A stretch of 64,000 bases of DNA from Betaproteobacteria bacterium (GTDB taxonomy: Bacteria > Acidobacteriota > Terriglobia > Acidiferrales > UBA7541), in assembly GCA_903970165.1 (NCBI GenBank), contig CAJCHZ010000053.1, positions 28,837 to 92,836 of the forward strand, given 5' to 3'. The translations under genes and the position numbers were made by a program. Each line of letters opens with the position of its first letter. Position 1 is the first letter of the stretch. The notes beneath the pieces are model-generated. The model did no database searches and was not told where the DNA came from. It worked only from the letters and a program-made list of their open reading frames with translations. Shown in pieces: positions 48,255-56,515 of this stretch.

Positions 48255-49337
48255 TCAATGCCCAGGCTCCAGCACCAGTTTCTGCACGCGCCAATTCAAC
48301 AGCTCCGCCACATACAACTCGTTCTCCGACGGACAAGCAATCTCGTGAATCCACCCAAATTGCCCGGGCTGCTTCCCCGACTTGCCAAACATTCCCAGCA
48401 CTCTTCCATCAAGGCTAAGTTTATAGATCCGTCCCGGAAAAGCGTCCGAAGCGTACAGCACCTGGTTCGGTCCCGGCGTGATGCAAACAGTCCACGGCGC
48501 TCCGGGCGCCATCGTGCCGGTCGTCGCAGTGGGTTTGTTGCCGATCGCCGCACGCGCATCTGCGGGAGCAGTCACGTCAATGGTAATCTGCCGCAAAAAT
48601 ATACCGTCCCCATCAAACACTTGTATGCGCCGGTTCCCGCGATCCGCAACATAAACATTTCCCGAAGCATCCACGGCGATGCTGTGCGGCACATTGAACT
48701 GCCCCGGTCCATCGCCCGGCTCGCCCCAGGACTTCAGCCAATTCCCGTCCTTATCCACCTTCGCCACACGCGAATTGATATACCCGTCGCTGATATACGA
48801 ATTCCCGGCCGCGTCCCACGCCATGTCCGTCACCTGCCGGAACATCCCATCAATAGCAGGCAGCGGCGGTTTCAAATGCTTCAACGGCCCGGTCCCCTCG
48901 TCGGAAGCCTCCTGCTTGCGCCCAAATACCATCACGACGCGCCCTTCCGGGTTGAGCTTGATCACCATATCCGAGCCCTTGTCCGCCACCCAGATATTGT
49001 CCTGCGCATCCACTTTCACAGCGTGGGCGTACGACCAGGCGTAAAGATTGTGCCCAATCTCCCGCAGGAATTTCCCATCCGCGCCAAACTCCAAAAGCTG
49101 CGCCCCAGCAGCCGAATACGCCGGACCAGTCGTATTCCCGCGCGAAAACACAAATACGTGTTTCTTAGAATTGACGGCAACGCCTGCGACTTCGCCGAAG
49201 TAAAAATCGGCAGGCAGCTTGAGGAATTCAGCGTCCGCGTGATACCGAATCTCAGGCGGCTGCTGGGCAGGAAGCGGTCCGGCGACCGTGGAAAGGAAAA
49301 GGACAAAACCAATCATGCGAGAAGTCAAACGCTCCAT
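48255..49337 (-). CDS. secreted NHL-repeat protein (peptidyl-alpha-hydroxyglycine lyase-like)
   Basis: A 360-residue protein, ATG behind AGAGGT, with a signal peptide (MIGFVLFLSTVAGPLPAQ). It is a six-bladed NHL propeller: VAGVAVNSKKHVFVFSRGN, AHAVKVDAQDNIWVADKGS, VTDMAWDAAGNSYISDGYIN, PHSIAVDASGNVYVADRGNR and IHEIACPSENELYVAEL mark five blades with the usual hydrophobic-Asp-Asn rhythm. The sequence family is close to the lyase half of peptidyl-glycine alpha-amidating enzymes, but in bacteria such secreted propellers usually have unknown binding roles. It stands alone on the minus strand. Confidence 0.83.
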   Translation of the reverse strand: MERLTSRMIGFVLFLSTVAGPLPAQQPPEIRYHADAEFLKLPADFYFGEVAGVAVNSKKHVFVFSRGNTTGPAYSAAGAQLLEFGADGKFLREIGHNLYAWSYAHAVKVDAQDNIWVADKGSDMVIKLNPEGRVVMVFGRKQEASDEGTGPLKHLKPPLPAIDGMFRQVTDMAWDAAGNSYISDGYINSRVAKVDKDGNWLKSWGEPGDGPGQFNVPHSIAVDASGNVYVADRGNRRIQVFDGDGIFLRQITIDVTAPADARAAIGNKPTATTGTMAPGAPWTVCITPGPNQVLYASDAFPGRIYKLSLDGRVLGMFGKSGKQPGQFGWIHEIACPSENELYVAELLNWRVQKLVLEPGH

Positions 49338-49370
49338 CGAAAGTACCTCTTAATTGGGCTTTTCGCGCGA

Positions 49371-49754
49371 TCAGCTGCCTGTCAGAGCTCCATATTGGGC
49401 TTTATTTAGCGGCACGACCGAAAGCCTGCCTTGTCGTACCAGAGGCGAGTCGGCGAACAGTTTGTTGGCCTTGATTTCCGCGAGCGTCTTCGGTTTGGCG
49501 ATGGGCTTTCCGGCCTTCAGTTTTACTTGCGGATTCTTGGGATCGCTAGCGTCTACCGAGATGACGGTTGCCGTTCCCACCGCGCTCTTGTGGTCACCGG
49601 TTTCGTAAATCACCAGCTTGTCGCCTGGCTTCATGGCGCCCAGATTTTTAAGCGCCACGGGATTGTGTACGCCGTCCCAAATTGTTTCTCCGTCTTTCTG
49701 CAAATCGGCAAAGGAATATGCTGTCGGTTCCGTTTTCAACAAGTAGTCCGCCAT
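49371..49754 (-). CDS. EVE-domain protein (PUA-like, possible modified-base reader)
   Basis: A 127-residue protein from the ATG at 49752-49754. It begins MADYLLKTEPTAYSFADLQK and has TIWDGVHNPVALKNLGAMKP, GDKLVIYETGDHKSAVGTAT and a C-terminal VPLNKAQYGALT. This is the complete EVE domain (thymocyte nuclear protein 1 type, PUA-like fold), which has an aromatic pocket for modified bases (Trp in TIWDGV and Tyr in YETGDH are in place). EVE proteins are proposed readers of modified DNA or RNA bases and occur in some restriction systems. No restriction gene is near. Confidence 0.88.
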   Translation of the reverse strand: MADYLLKTEPTAYSFADLQKDGETIWDGVHNPVALKNLGAMKPGDKLVIYETGDHKSAVGTATVISVDASDPKNPQVKLKAGKPIAKPKTLAEIKANKLFADSPLVRQGRLSVVPLNKAQYGALTGS

Positions 49755-49957
49755 GTGCGCCCCCAAGGATGCCAGCTCGCGCGCCTATTCTACATTTGGT
49801 TCACCCATCGCGCTGCCAAATTCTTGTCCGGGAAGCTTGAGAGTGGCTGCGCAATCTGCGTCCAGCTGCCGCTTGCCGCTTCCACGCGTTTCTGGCACGA
49901 TGCGTTGGCAAACAAGGATCCTTCAGACTGCGGTCTTGAAAATTCTCGGGAGGGAAA

Positions 49958-50854
49958 ATGGCTGGATTTTGCAAAAACTGCGGAACTCCATTCAACGACG
50001 GAACGGCTTTCTGCGGAAAATGCGGCACCGCCACGGGCGCCGCTCCAGCTCGCCCGGGAGCGCCGGCTTACGCTGCTCTGCCTACCATGCGTCCTCCCGA
50101 TCCATCTCAAGCTGCGCCTGCTCCGCAAGCGGCTGCTCCTGCAAAGTCCAGCAGCGGTTGTGGGAAGGCGATCGCAGTCGCGGCCGTTGTACTTTTAGTT
50201 TTCGGCGCGATTGGCATTGCTGGAATTTGGTACGTCGCCCATCGCGTCAAAGAAAAGGCTCACGAAATGGGCCTCGATGATCTTTCCGATTCAAACGCGA
50301 ATACCAACCGTGGCCCGGTGCTTGGCGGCAGGAACGCTTGCAGCCTGCTCGACAAAGAAGACGTCGGTCAGGCCGCGAAGATGGAAGTCGTGCGTGCCGA
50401 ATCAAACCGGGGCCAGGGTGCCGGATGCGTGTACAGCGTGATGGGCGACATGACGGATATGATTGCGAAGCACGCCGCTCTGATTCCAAAGGGGGACATG
50501 ACTGAGCAGCAGCGGCAACAGATGGAGGCGTTCGCAAAAAACCTCATGCAGAACTCCAACGCCCAGCGTGGAAACTATGGCGCAGCGACTCATCCAGGCG
50601 AAGCGCCGGTGGTAGTTTTTAATGTCTCCAATCATGGCGCCAAGGGGCTCATGAGCATGAGCCGCCTGACGATGGGAAACTTGGGACCGAGTATCAAAAA
50701 TTTGCCGGGACTTGGCGATGACGCGTTTGATCTTGCCGGCGTCATGATTATGGCGCGCAAAGGAGACAGCATCCTCACGATGATGTATATGTCGTGCCCC
50801 TGTACGACGGAGGATGTTCTGCCCTTGGCGAGAAAAGTAGTTTCTGGAATGTAG
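49958..50854 (+). CDS. zinc-ribbon membrane protein with extracytoplasmic domain
   Basis: A 298-residue protein, ATG after GGGAGGGAAA. It starts with a 'zinc ribbon 2' (FCKNCGTPFNDGTAFCGKCG), followed by a Pro/Ala linker, one membrane helix (IAVAAVVLLVFGAIGIAGIW, about residues 90-110) and a domain of about 180 residues outside. That domain has NACSLLDKEDVGQAA, a pattern seen in DUF-type lipoprotein domains with a CxLL-x-x-EDV start, and a cysteine pair near the end (MSCPCTTEDVLPLARK). Function unknown. No operon partners: the next genes are on the other strand. Confidence 0.7.
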   Translation: MAGFCKNCGTPFNDGTAFCGKCGTATGAAPARPGAPAYAALPTMRPPDPSQAAPAPQAAAPAKSSSGCGKAIAVAAVVLLVFGAIGIAGIWYVAHRVKEKAHEMGLDDLSDSNANTNRGPVLGGRNACSLLDKEDVGQAAKMEVVRAESNRGQGAGCVYSVMGDMTDMIAKHAALIPKGDMTEQQRQQMEAFAKNLMQNSNAQRGNYGAATHPGEAPVVVFNVSNHGAKGLMSMSRLTMGNLGPSIKNLPGLGDDAFDLAGVMIMARKGDSILTMMYMSCPCTTEDVLPLARKVVSGM

Positions 50855-50910
50855 GATGGTGCGGTGCGCGTAAGCGCCGCTCGCGACGCTATATTTTCTG
50901 GGGCGAATGG

Positions 50911-51969
50911 TTACGGCGCCTTCGCGGCGACCACGCCGATGTCCGCAATGTTGTCTCCCTTTTTCAGCGAAGGTACGGCATTCACGTGCAGGATGACGCC
51001 GGAAACCGGCGACCGCGCGTCCAGTATCACTTTTCCAAAATAGTCCGTGACGTATCCAATCTTCATTCCTTCTGAGACATAAGTCCCACGTTTCACGAGC
51101 GGATACCAAATGCCCGGTCCTTCGGAAATCACGTCCACAACTTTTCCCAGCCAAACGGGATTTTCGATGTAATGCGGCTCGCCGGCAATCATTTTCAAAG
51201 CGCGCATCGTGCTCAGCGTTCCGTTGACCAGCAGCGCTACGTCGTCCGATTCCACGGTACCTGCGTGCCCCGCTTCCACAACAATCGCCGGTTTGCCGCG
51301 CAACGAAGCGGTGTTGTCCAAATACCGCGACGCCGTGGCGTCAGTGGGTCTCTCGCCCCAAATAATGATGTGATCCAGACCGAATGCGAGCACCATCTGC
51401 TTGGAAATCCGGTCCTGCGCTTCCTTCCCTGTCGCTCCCCAATACGCATAAGGACGCAGGCTCTCGTCCAGGTCGCCGCCGTGGTAATCGATCAAGTAAT
51501 CGCAGGGGTCCACAACTTCCTTGGTGATCATAAACAAGGCCCGGTCCGTTTGCGTGCCGTCCATCTTTCCCGGATAAAACCGGTTCATGCTTTTGTTGTC
51601 GGCGGGATTCACATGCGGAACTTTTTGTTCAAACGAAAGCAAATTCACCAGAGGAACAAGAATTACTGTCCCCGAAACTTGCGACGGATCGAGTTCGCCA
51701 ATCAACTTCTCCACTGCAATGATCGAAACGTATTCCGTTCCATGCGCCCCAGTGACGAGCGCCAGCACCGGCCCGGGCTTCGCACCGTTCACGACCACAA
51801 CCGGAATGTTCGTCCCGGCGTCCACCCCTGCCGGCACTTCGATATATCCATTCGCTTTTTGTCCGGCAGCCGCAGTCGCAGTGCCAACCGTGAACGCCGC
51901 CCGCTGCGCATGCAACGGATAATTGGTCGCCAGCAGAAGTGCGACAAAACCAAGAATTCTGCAAAACAT
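50911..51969 (-). CDS. secreted succinylglutamate desuccinylase/aspartoacylase-family (M14-like) zinc hydrolase
   Basis: About 352 residues from an ATG (51967-51969) five bases after GGAGG. A signal peptide (ILGFVALLLATNYPLHAQ) is followed by a carboxypeptidase-fold domain. Zinc ligands: His and Glu in VTGAHGTEYVSI, His in LIDYHGGDLDE; substrate Arg in NRFYPGKMDGTQTDR. A C-terminal biotinyl-like beta domain (GKVILDARSPVSGVILHVNA) is typical of the AstE/AspA-like group. The enzyme would hydrolyse N-acyl amino acids or amides in the periplasm. Substrate not known. It is divergent from the metallophosphoesterase gene. Confidence 0.85.
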   Translation of the reverse strand: MFCRILGFVALLLATNYPLHAQRAAFTVGTATAAAGQKANGYIEVPAGVDAGTNIPVVVVNGAKPGPVLALVTGAHGTEYVSIIAVEKLIGELDPSQVSGTVILVPLVNLLSFEQKVPHVNPADNKSMNRFYPGKMDGTQTDRALFMITKEVVDPCDYLIDYHGGDLDESLRPYAYWGATGKEAQDRISKQMVLAFGLDHIIIWGERPTDATASRYLDNTASLRGKPAIVVEAGHAGTVESDDVALLVNGTLSTMRALKMIAGEPHYIENPVWLGKVVDVISEGPGIWYPLVKRGTYVSEGMKIGYVTDYFGKVILDARSPVSGVILHVNAVPSLKKGDNIADIGVVAAKAP

Positions 51970-52094
51970 CGTAGCCTCCATTAGGATCGAGTCGTAATCG
52001 CGGTCCGCGAGCATAACGTGACCAAAGCCACACGGCAACAAAGCTTGGTGATAAAATTCGCCCGTTCGGAAATACTGATTTGGGGGTGAGACAC

Positions 52095-53039
52095 ATGATT
52101 CTCGACCGAAGAACTTTCCTCAAAACCGCGGCGGTTACCGGCGCCGGAGCCGCATTTTCTGGAACGGCCGCCTTCGATATCCTCGCCGAAACGAAAACGC
52201 CGGGATCCTTCGATTTTGTCTTCTTCACGGACACGCACATCGAACCCGAACTCGACGCCGCCCACGGCTGTGACCTCTGTTTCAAGAAAATCGCGGCCCT
52301 CAAACCGGATTTCGCCGTCATGGGCGGCGACCACGTCTACGATGCAACATCCGTCGGCGCAGACCGCGCAAAAACCGTGTTCGACCTTTACCAGAAGACC
52401 GAGCAGGCGTTGCAGCTTACCGTGCACCACACCATCGGAAATCACGATCCCTTCGGCATCATTGAGAAAAGTGGCGTTCCTTCCAGCGATCCTGGATACG
52501 GCAAAAAAATGTATGAGGAGCGAATCGGCAAAACCTACTACTCGTTCGACCACAAGGGCTATCATTTTATCGTTCTGGATTCGATCCAGCCCACGGACGA
52601 CCGCCTCTGGGAAGCGCGTATCGACGACCAGCAAATGACCTGGCTTGCCGCCGATTTGCAGACCGTAGCAAGCAGCACACCCGTGATTGGCGTCGTTCAC
52701 GTTCCGCTTGTCACTGGGTTCCTCACTTTTGCCGGGGATCCGACTCGCCCTCCGGGCAGATACAGCACGCTAAGCGTCGCCAACACCCCGCAAGTTCTTG
52801 CCGCATTTGAAAAGCACAACCTGATCGGCGTCTTGCAAGGCCATACTCACGTCAATGAAATCGTCGAGTATAAAAACACAAAGTTCATCACCGGCGGCGC
52901 TGTCTGTGGAAACTGGTGGCACGGCCCACGCATGGGCTTCGCCGAGGGATTTACCATCGTCAGCCTGCGCGACGGAAAAATCAGCACGCGCTACGAATCT
53001 TCCGGATTTCAAAGCGTGGACCCACGCGAAAAATTCTGA
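52095..53039 (+). CDS. Tat-exported calcineurin-like metallophosphoesterase
   Basis: About 314 residues from the ATG at 52095. Its N-terminus LDRRTFLKTAAVTGAGAAFS is a standard twin-arginine signal. The metallophosphoesterase motifs are complete: FFTDTHIE (DxH), VMGGDHVYD (GD), TIGNHDPFG (GNHD), VVHVPL (H) and LQGHTHVNE (GHxH). Such exported enzymes act on phosphodiesters or nucleotides and carry a dimetal site loaded in the cytoplasm. It is divergent from the M14-like hydrolase gene; the two starts are about 125 bases apart. Confidence 0.9.
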   Translation: MILDRRTFLKTAAVTGAGAAFSGTAAFDILAETKTPGSFDFVFFTDTHIEPELDAAHGCDLCFKKIAALKPDFAVMGGDHVYDATSVGADRAKTVFDLYQKTEQALQLTVHHTIGNHDPFGIIEKSGVPSSDPGYGKKMYEERIGKTYYSFDHKGYHFIVLDSIQPTDDRLWEARIDDQQMTWLAADLQTVASSTPVIGVVHVPLVTGFLTFAGDPTRPPGRYSTLSVANTPQVLAAFEKHNLIGVLQGHTHVNEIVEYKNTKFITGGAVCGNWWHGPRMGFAEGFTIVSLRDGKISTRYESSGFQSVDPREKF

Positions 53040-53212
53040 GCCGCACCCGTTCAATTCCTCATGGTTGCAAATAAGGCATAAGCGGCCAGGAATCCCTGCC
53101 CGAAACGGCCTCGAGCGTTAGACTGTTCCTCGGAAGTTGCAGTGCCGGTTTGGCACCACCCCTCCGTCAGACCTCCCTCTTGGCAGCAACACTTGGAAAG
53201 TGACGCCCAGCT

Positions 53213-53764
53213 ATGTTTGACGAACACCGGAAACCCGGTGGCAACGGCTTTCGCCCGGCGCCGCCTGAGGATCGCCGCACTTACCCGCGTTATCATTTCA
53301 CCGCGGCGGTCGAAGCGCTCGACCAGAATCAGCGCACGCGCATGAACGCACGCACCAGCGACATTGGCCGCGGCGGCTGCTATGTGGACACCTACTGCCC
53401 GTTCCCACTGAAAACGGGGGTCAAATTACGTCTCACCAACGAAAAATCTTCCTTCCTGGCCGAAGCCAAAGTCGTCTATTCAAAAATTGGCATGGGCATG
53501 GGTCTTGAATTCACTTCCATCGAACCAAAGCAGATGAACGTTCTGGAAAAATGGATTGGAGAGCTGAGCGGTTCCGCACCGATGGGGTTTGCAAGCCTGG
53601 AGGAGCACCAAAATGGCAACGGACAATCAAGCGCCGCTCCGCACAAAGAAACTGGCTATATTTTGAACGAACTGATCGTGGCGCTAATGCGCAAGGGTAC
53701 GCTGACCGAAGAAGAAGGCAAGACGATGCTCTTGCGCCTCGTGCATCGCGATTTCCTTCCGTAA
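53213..53764 (+). CDS. PilZ-domain c-di-GMP receptor with C-terminal helical extension
   Basis: A 183-residue protein. The PilZ domain (about 18-120) has both binding motifs: the RxxxR-type RRTYPRYHF and the D-x-S/G-x-x-G motif as SDIGRGGCYVDT, plus VKLRLTNEKSSFLAEAKVVY and GMGMGLEFTSI. A linker and a C-terminal helical region (GYILNELIVALMRKGTLTEE then MLLRLVHRDF) follow. Unlike the PilZ protein at 8180-8563, the nucleotide-binding residues are intact, so it is a good candidate effector for c-di-GMP made by the GGDEF-EAL protein at 15303-18011. That link is inferred. Confidence 0.88.
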   Translation: MFDEHRKPGGNGFRPAPPEDRRTYPRYHFTAAVEALDQNQRTRMNARTSDIGRGGCYVDTYCPFPLKTGVKLRLTNEKSSFLAEAKVVYSKIGMGMGLEFTSIEPKQMNVLEKWIGELSGSAPMGFASLEEHQNGNGQSSAAPHKETGYILNELIVALMRKGTLTEEEGKTMLLRLVHRDFLP

Positions 53765-53845
53765 ACTTTTCTCGGCGATCCCTGAACTATTTCGCTTTCG
53801 ATGGCGGTACGTTGCTGCGCCGGAACACGACCGGAAACGCGGCAG

Positions 53846-55963
53846 CTACTGTCCGGTTTTCGTCGCCGGCGCTTGCGCGGCGGGTCTGGCTGGTGTCGCA
53901 TCGCCCTTGACGTAGTGCGCGTACCACGCAAGGTTTCTCTCCATTCGATCCTTGATATGCGAGGGTACCGTGAACCCGTGATACTCGCCCGGGTATACGA
54001 CCAGCTCCGTCGTCCGCCCCAAAGCCTTCATCGCCTGATACATCTGCTCGCTTCCAAGAACCGGGACGTTTGCGTCAATCTCCCCGCCCATGAAAAGGGT
54101 GGGCGTTGTGATTTTTTTTACCTTATAAAAGGGCGAAATCTTATCCCACACCGCCGGCTGATCCCACGGGTAACCCAACTCGATTTCATAATCGCGCTGG
54201 TAGTGGTCATGCCCATAAAAACTCGTCAGCAGTGCGACGCCCGCGCCGGAAATCGCCCCTTTGAATCGCGTGGTCTGCGCAATAATAAAGTCCGTTGAAA
54301 TTCCCCCGTACGACCATCCCCCTACTCCCAGTTTGTCCGGGTCGGCGATTCCCTGCTCCAGCGCATAGTCCACGATGGCCATATCGTCGTCGAAATCCTT
54401 GTTGCCCCAATCCGCATAAATCGCGGCGCAGAATTTCTGGCCATACCCGGAAGAACCTCTGGGATTCGGCAGCAGCACCGCGTAACCATTCGCCGCAAAG
54501 AGTTGGAAAAGATGCGAGAACGACGCGCTGTATTGGCTCACAGGGCCGCCGTGCGGCTGCAAAAGCGTAGGAACCTTTTGCGCCGGATCGTAGCCGACAG
54601 GCTTGTACAGATACCCCGCGACCGCGGTTCCGTCCTTGCTTTTGAAATGCACGTATTCCACCGAACCCAGCCGCAATTGCGAGATCAGTGCATCATTTGT
54701 TTTCGTCAACCGCGCCAGATCGGTTCCTTTTTGAAGAAAAATTTCATCCGGCCGATCCACGGTTCCGATTTGTGCCGCAATTTCGTCGCTGTCTTTGCCC
54801 AGGCTGAAAGAGCTAACCGTCAGCCGTCCGCCGATCGCTCGCGTAATCTCTCCGCCGGTCGGTGCAACCTTGCATAGCGTCACCGTGCCATCGTCTTCCG
54901 CCGTGAAGTAAATAAATTTGCCATCGGCAGAAAAACGCGGCCGCCGGATCGTGCGGTCGAATGCAAGCGTCAAAACTTTGGCTTCTCCCCCGCCCGCTGC
55001 CGGTGCAATCGCCAGATGTTGCGTCGAATAATAGAAGAGGTGCGGGTCGAGCTCCGTCACGTACGCAATCCACTTTCCATCCGGCGACCACGTGGGCTGA
55101 TCGTCCGGCGCGGGGTTTGTGGTGATCTGCGTCAGATGCGCGCCCTGATCCGTATTGTCCGCGGCAACCACCCAGATATTCGAGTCCCGCGTCGCATCTG
55201 GATCGGGCGTGCTGCGATTGCTCGTAAAGGCCAGTTGCTTGCCGTCTGGCGACCACGCCGGTTGGGAGTCATCGAAGTCACCCGAGGTAATCTGCGTCGT
55301 TTTCTTATTCGCTACATCGAAAATGTACAGATGAGTCCGGCGGCGATCGAGGTAGCCCACGTTGTCTTGTTTAAATTGCAGGCGATCAATTACATAGGGC
55401 GGTGCCGCCTTTGGTTTCGCTCCCGATTCTTTTTCTCCGCCTTTCGCTCCTTCTGCATCTTCGGGCTTGGGATCCCGCAAAATCAGCACCAGCCGGCCGC
55501 TATCCGGCGACCATTCAAAATCGTCCACGCCCTGCACCGTCTCGGTAAGCCGAACGGCTTCTCCACCAAGCCGGTTCAAAAGCCAAACCTGGCCCTTGCC
55601 GCCATTGCGCGAGGAAGTGAAAGCAAGATATTTGCCGTCGGGACTCCAACGCGGATGCCCGGACGAAACGCCCTCTGCCGTCATCGGAAGCGGATCGCCG
55701 CCATGCGCGGATACCATCCAGATCCGCGTCTCGTTTTTGTCTTCCTTCAGCATCTTCGTCCGCACGGTGTAAGCCACCCACTGCCCATCAGGGCTCAACT
55801 CCGGCTGGCCTACATCGCGGATCTGAAAGTAGTCGTCAATGGAGATGTTGCGGCCTGTAGGGGCAGCCGGCCGTGCCGGTTCGGGCGCGGGCTCGCCAGC
55901 GTAAGCCTCGAAGGACAGAGACAAGATCAGGACGCCAAAAGTGGCACCGCGAAGGATTTTCAT
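53846..55963 (-). CDS. secreted S9-family prolyl oligopeptidase-like peptidase (second copy)
   Basis: About 705 residues from the ATG at 55961-55963; a longer frame upstream lacks a signal. The signal peptide (GATFGVLILSLSFEAYA) leads to a beta-propeller with ELSPDGQWVAYTVRT, RWSPDGKYLAFTSSRN, AWSPDGKQLAFTSNRS and TWSPDGKWIAYVTE. The catalytic domain has GYAVLLPNPRGSSGYGQKFC, Ser in GVGGWSYGGISTDF, Asp in GGEIDANVPV and His in YPGEYHGFTVPSH. An acidic/basic linker (EDAEGAKGGEKESGAKP) is inserted in a propeller loop. It is an exported acylaminoacyl-peptidase-like enzyme, related to but distinct from that at 45098-47281. Confidence 0.9.
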   Translation of the reverse strand: MKILRGATFGVLILSLSFEAYAGEPAPEPARPAAPTGRNISIDDYFQIRDVGQPELSPDGQWVAYTVRTKMLKEDKNETRIWMVSAHGGDPLPMTAEGVSSGHPRWSPDGKYLAFTSSRNGGKGQVWLLNRLGGEAVRLTETVQGVDDFEWSPDSGRLVLILRDPKPEDAEGAKGGEKESGAKPKAAPPYVIDRLQFKQDNVGYLDRRRTHLYIFDVANKKTTQITSGDFDDSQPAWSPDGKQLAFTSNRSTPDPDATRDSNIWVVAADNTDQGAHLTQITTNPAPDDQPTWSPDGKWIAYVTELDPHLFYYSTQHLAIAPAAGGGEAKVLTLAFDRTIRRPRFSADGKFIYFTAEDDGTVTLCKVAPTGGEITRAIGGRLTVSSFSLGKDSDEIAAQIGTVDRPDEIFLQKGTDLARLTKTNDALISQLRLGSVEYVHFKSKDGTAVAGYLYKPVGYDPAQKVPTLLQPHGGPVSQYSASFSHLFQLFAANGYAVLLPNPRGSSGYGQKFCAAIYADWGNKDFDDDMAIVDYALEQGIADPDKLGVGGWSYGGISTDFIIAQTTRFKGAISGAGVALLTSFYGHDHYQRDYEIELGYPWDQPAVWDKISPFYKVKKITTPTLFMGGEIDANVPVLGSEQMYQAMKALGRTTELVVYPGEYHGFTVPSHIKDRMERNLAWYAHYVKGDATPARPAAQAPATKTGQ

Positions 55964-56209
55964 GAGCAACTCCTCAGAATGGGTGTGAAGGACGGAACGG
56001 GCGAGTGTAGCAGACGGATGGACCTGGAATAATCGAAAAAAACTTGCGAGAGAAGAGACCCGCAGGTTTCCAAGTGAGAACAGGTTCACGTCATTTTGGT
56101 TTGGGAGACGGCGGACACTCAAAACAAATGCGCCTTTATGGTAGAAGGGTGTGCAAAGGGTGAGCGACTAAAAGATATTGTCGCGAGCCAGGAAAGCGAG
56201 CGAGGTGCC

Positions 56210-56515
56210 ATGTACGTCCACATGTTTGCGTTTCGATTCAAGCCAGGCGTAACGAAAGCGACGAAGGACGAGATTGTCACGGCGATTCGCGCTCTTCAGG
56301 ACGAGATACCTCAAGTGCTCGAGACTTTCGTTGGCATGAATGAATCGCCGCGCGGGGCCGGTTACGAACTCGGGGGAGTGATGAAATTTGCGGATGCAGC
56401 GGCTTGCGAAGCGTATGGAGCGCATCCGGTGCATCAGAAGCTGCTGGGCTGGCTGAAGCCTCTGATTGAGCCAATTGAAGTGGATTTCACCGCAAGCCTC
56501 AACGCTCAGTCGTAG
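56210..56515 (+). CDS. Dabb-type (stress-responsive alpha-beta barrel) protein
   Basis: A 101-residue protein from the ATG at 56210 after GCGAGG. It begins MYVHMFAFRFKPGVTKATK and ends in an SLNAQS tail, with ALQDEIPQVLETFVGMNESP, YELGGVMKFADAAACEAYGA and HPVHQKLL. This is the dimeric alpha/beta barrel (Dabb) pattern, with the 'hpvHxxl' helix. Family functions range from plant stress proteins to polyketide cyclases; no specific role can be named. Its 3' end overlaps the end of the convergent permease gene by ten bases. Confidence 0.85.
   Translation: MYVHMFAFRFKPGVTKATKDEIVTAIRALQDEIPQVLETFVGMNESPRGAGYELGGVMKFADAAACEAYGAHPVHQKLLGWLKPLIEPIEVDFTASLNAQS

Noticed and set aside
55016..56032. Arg-rich frame antisense to the second S9 peptidase
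   Set aside because: No motif, and biased residues typical of a shadow frame in GC-rich DNA.
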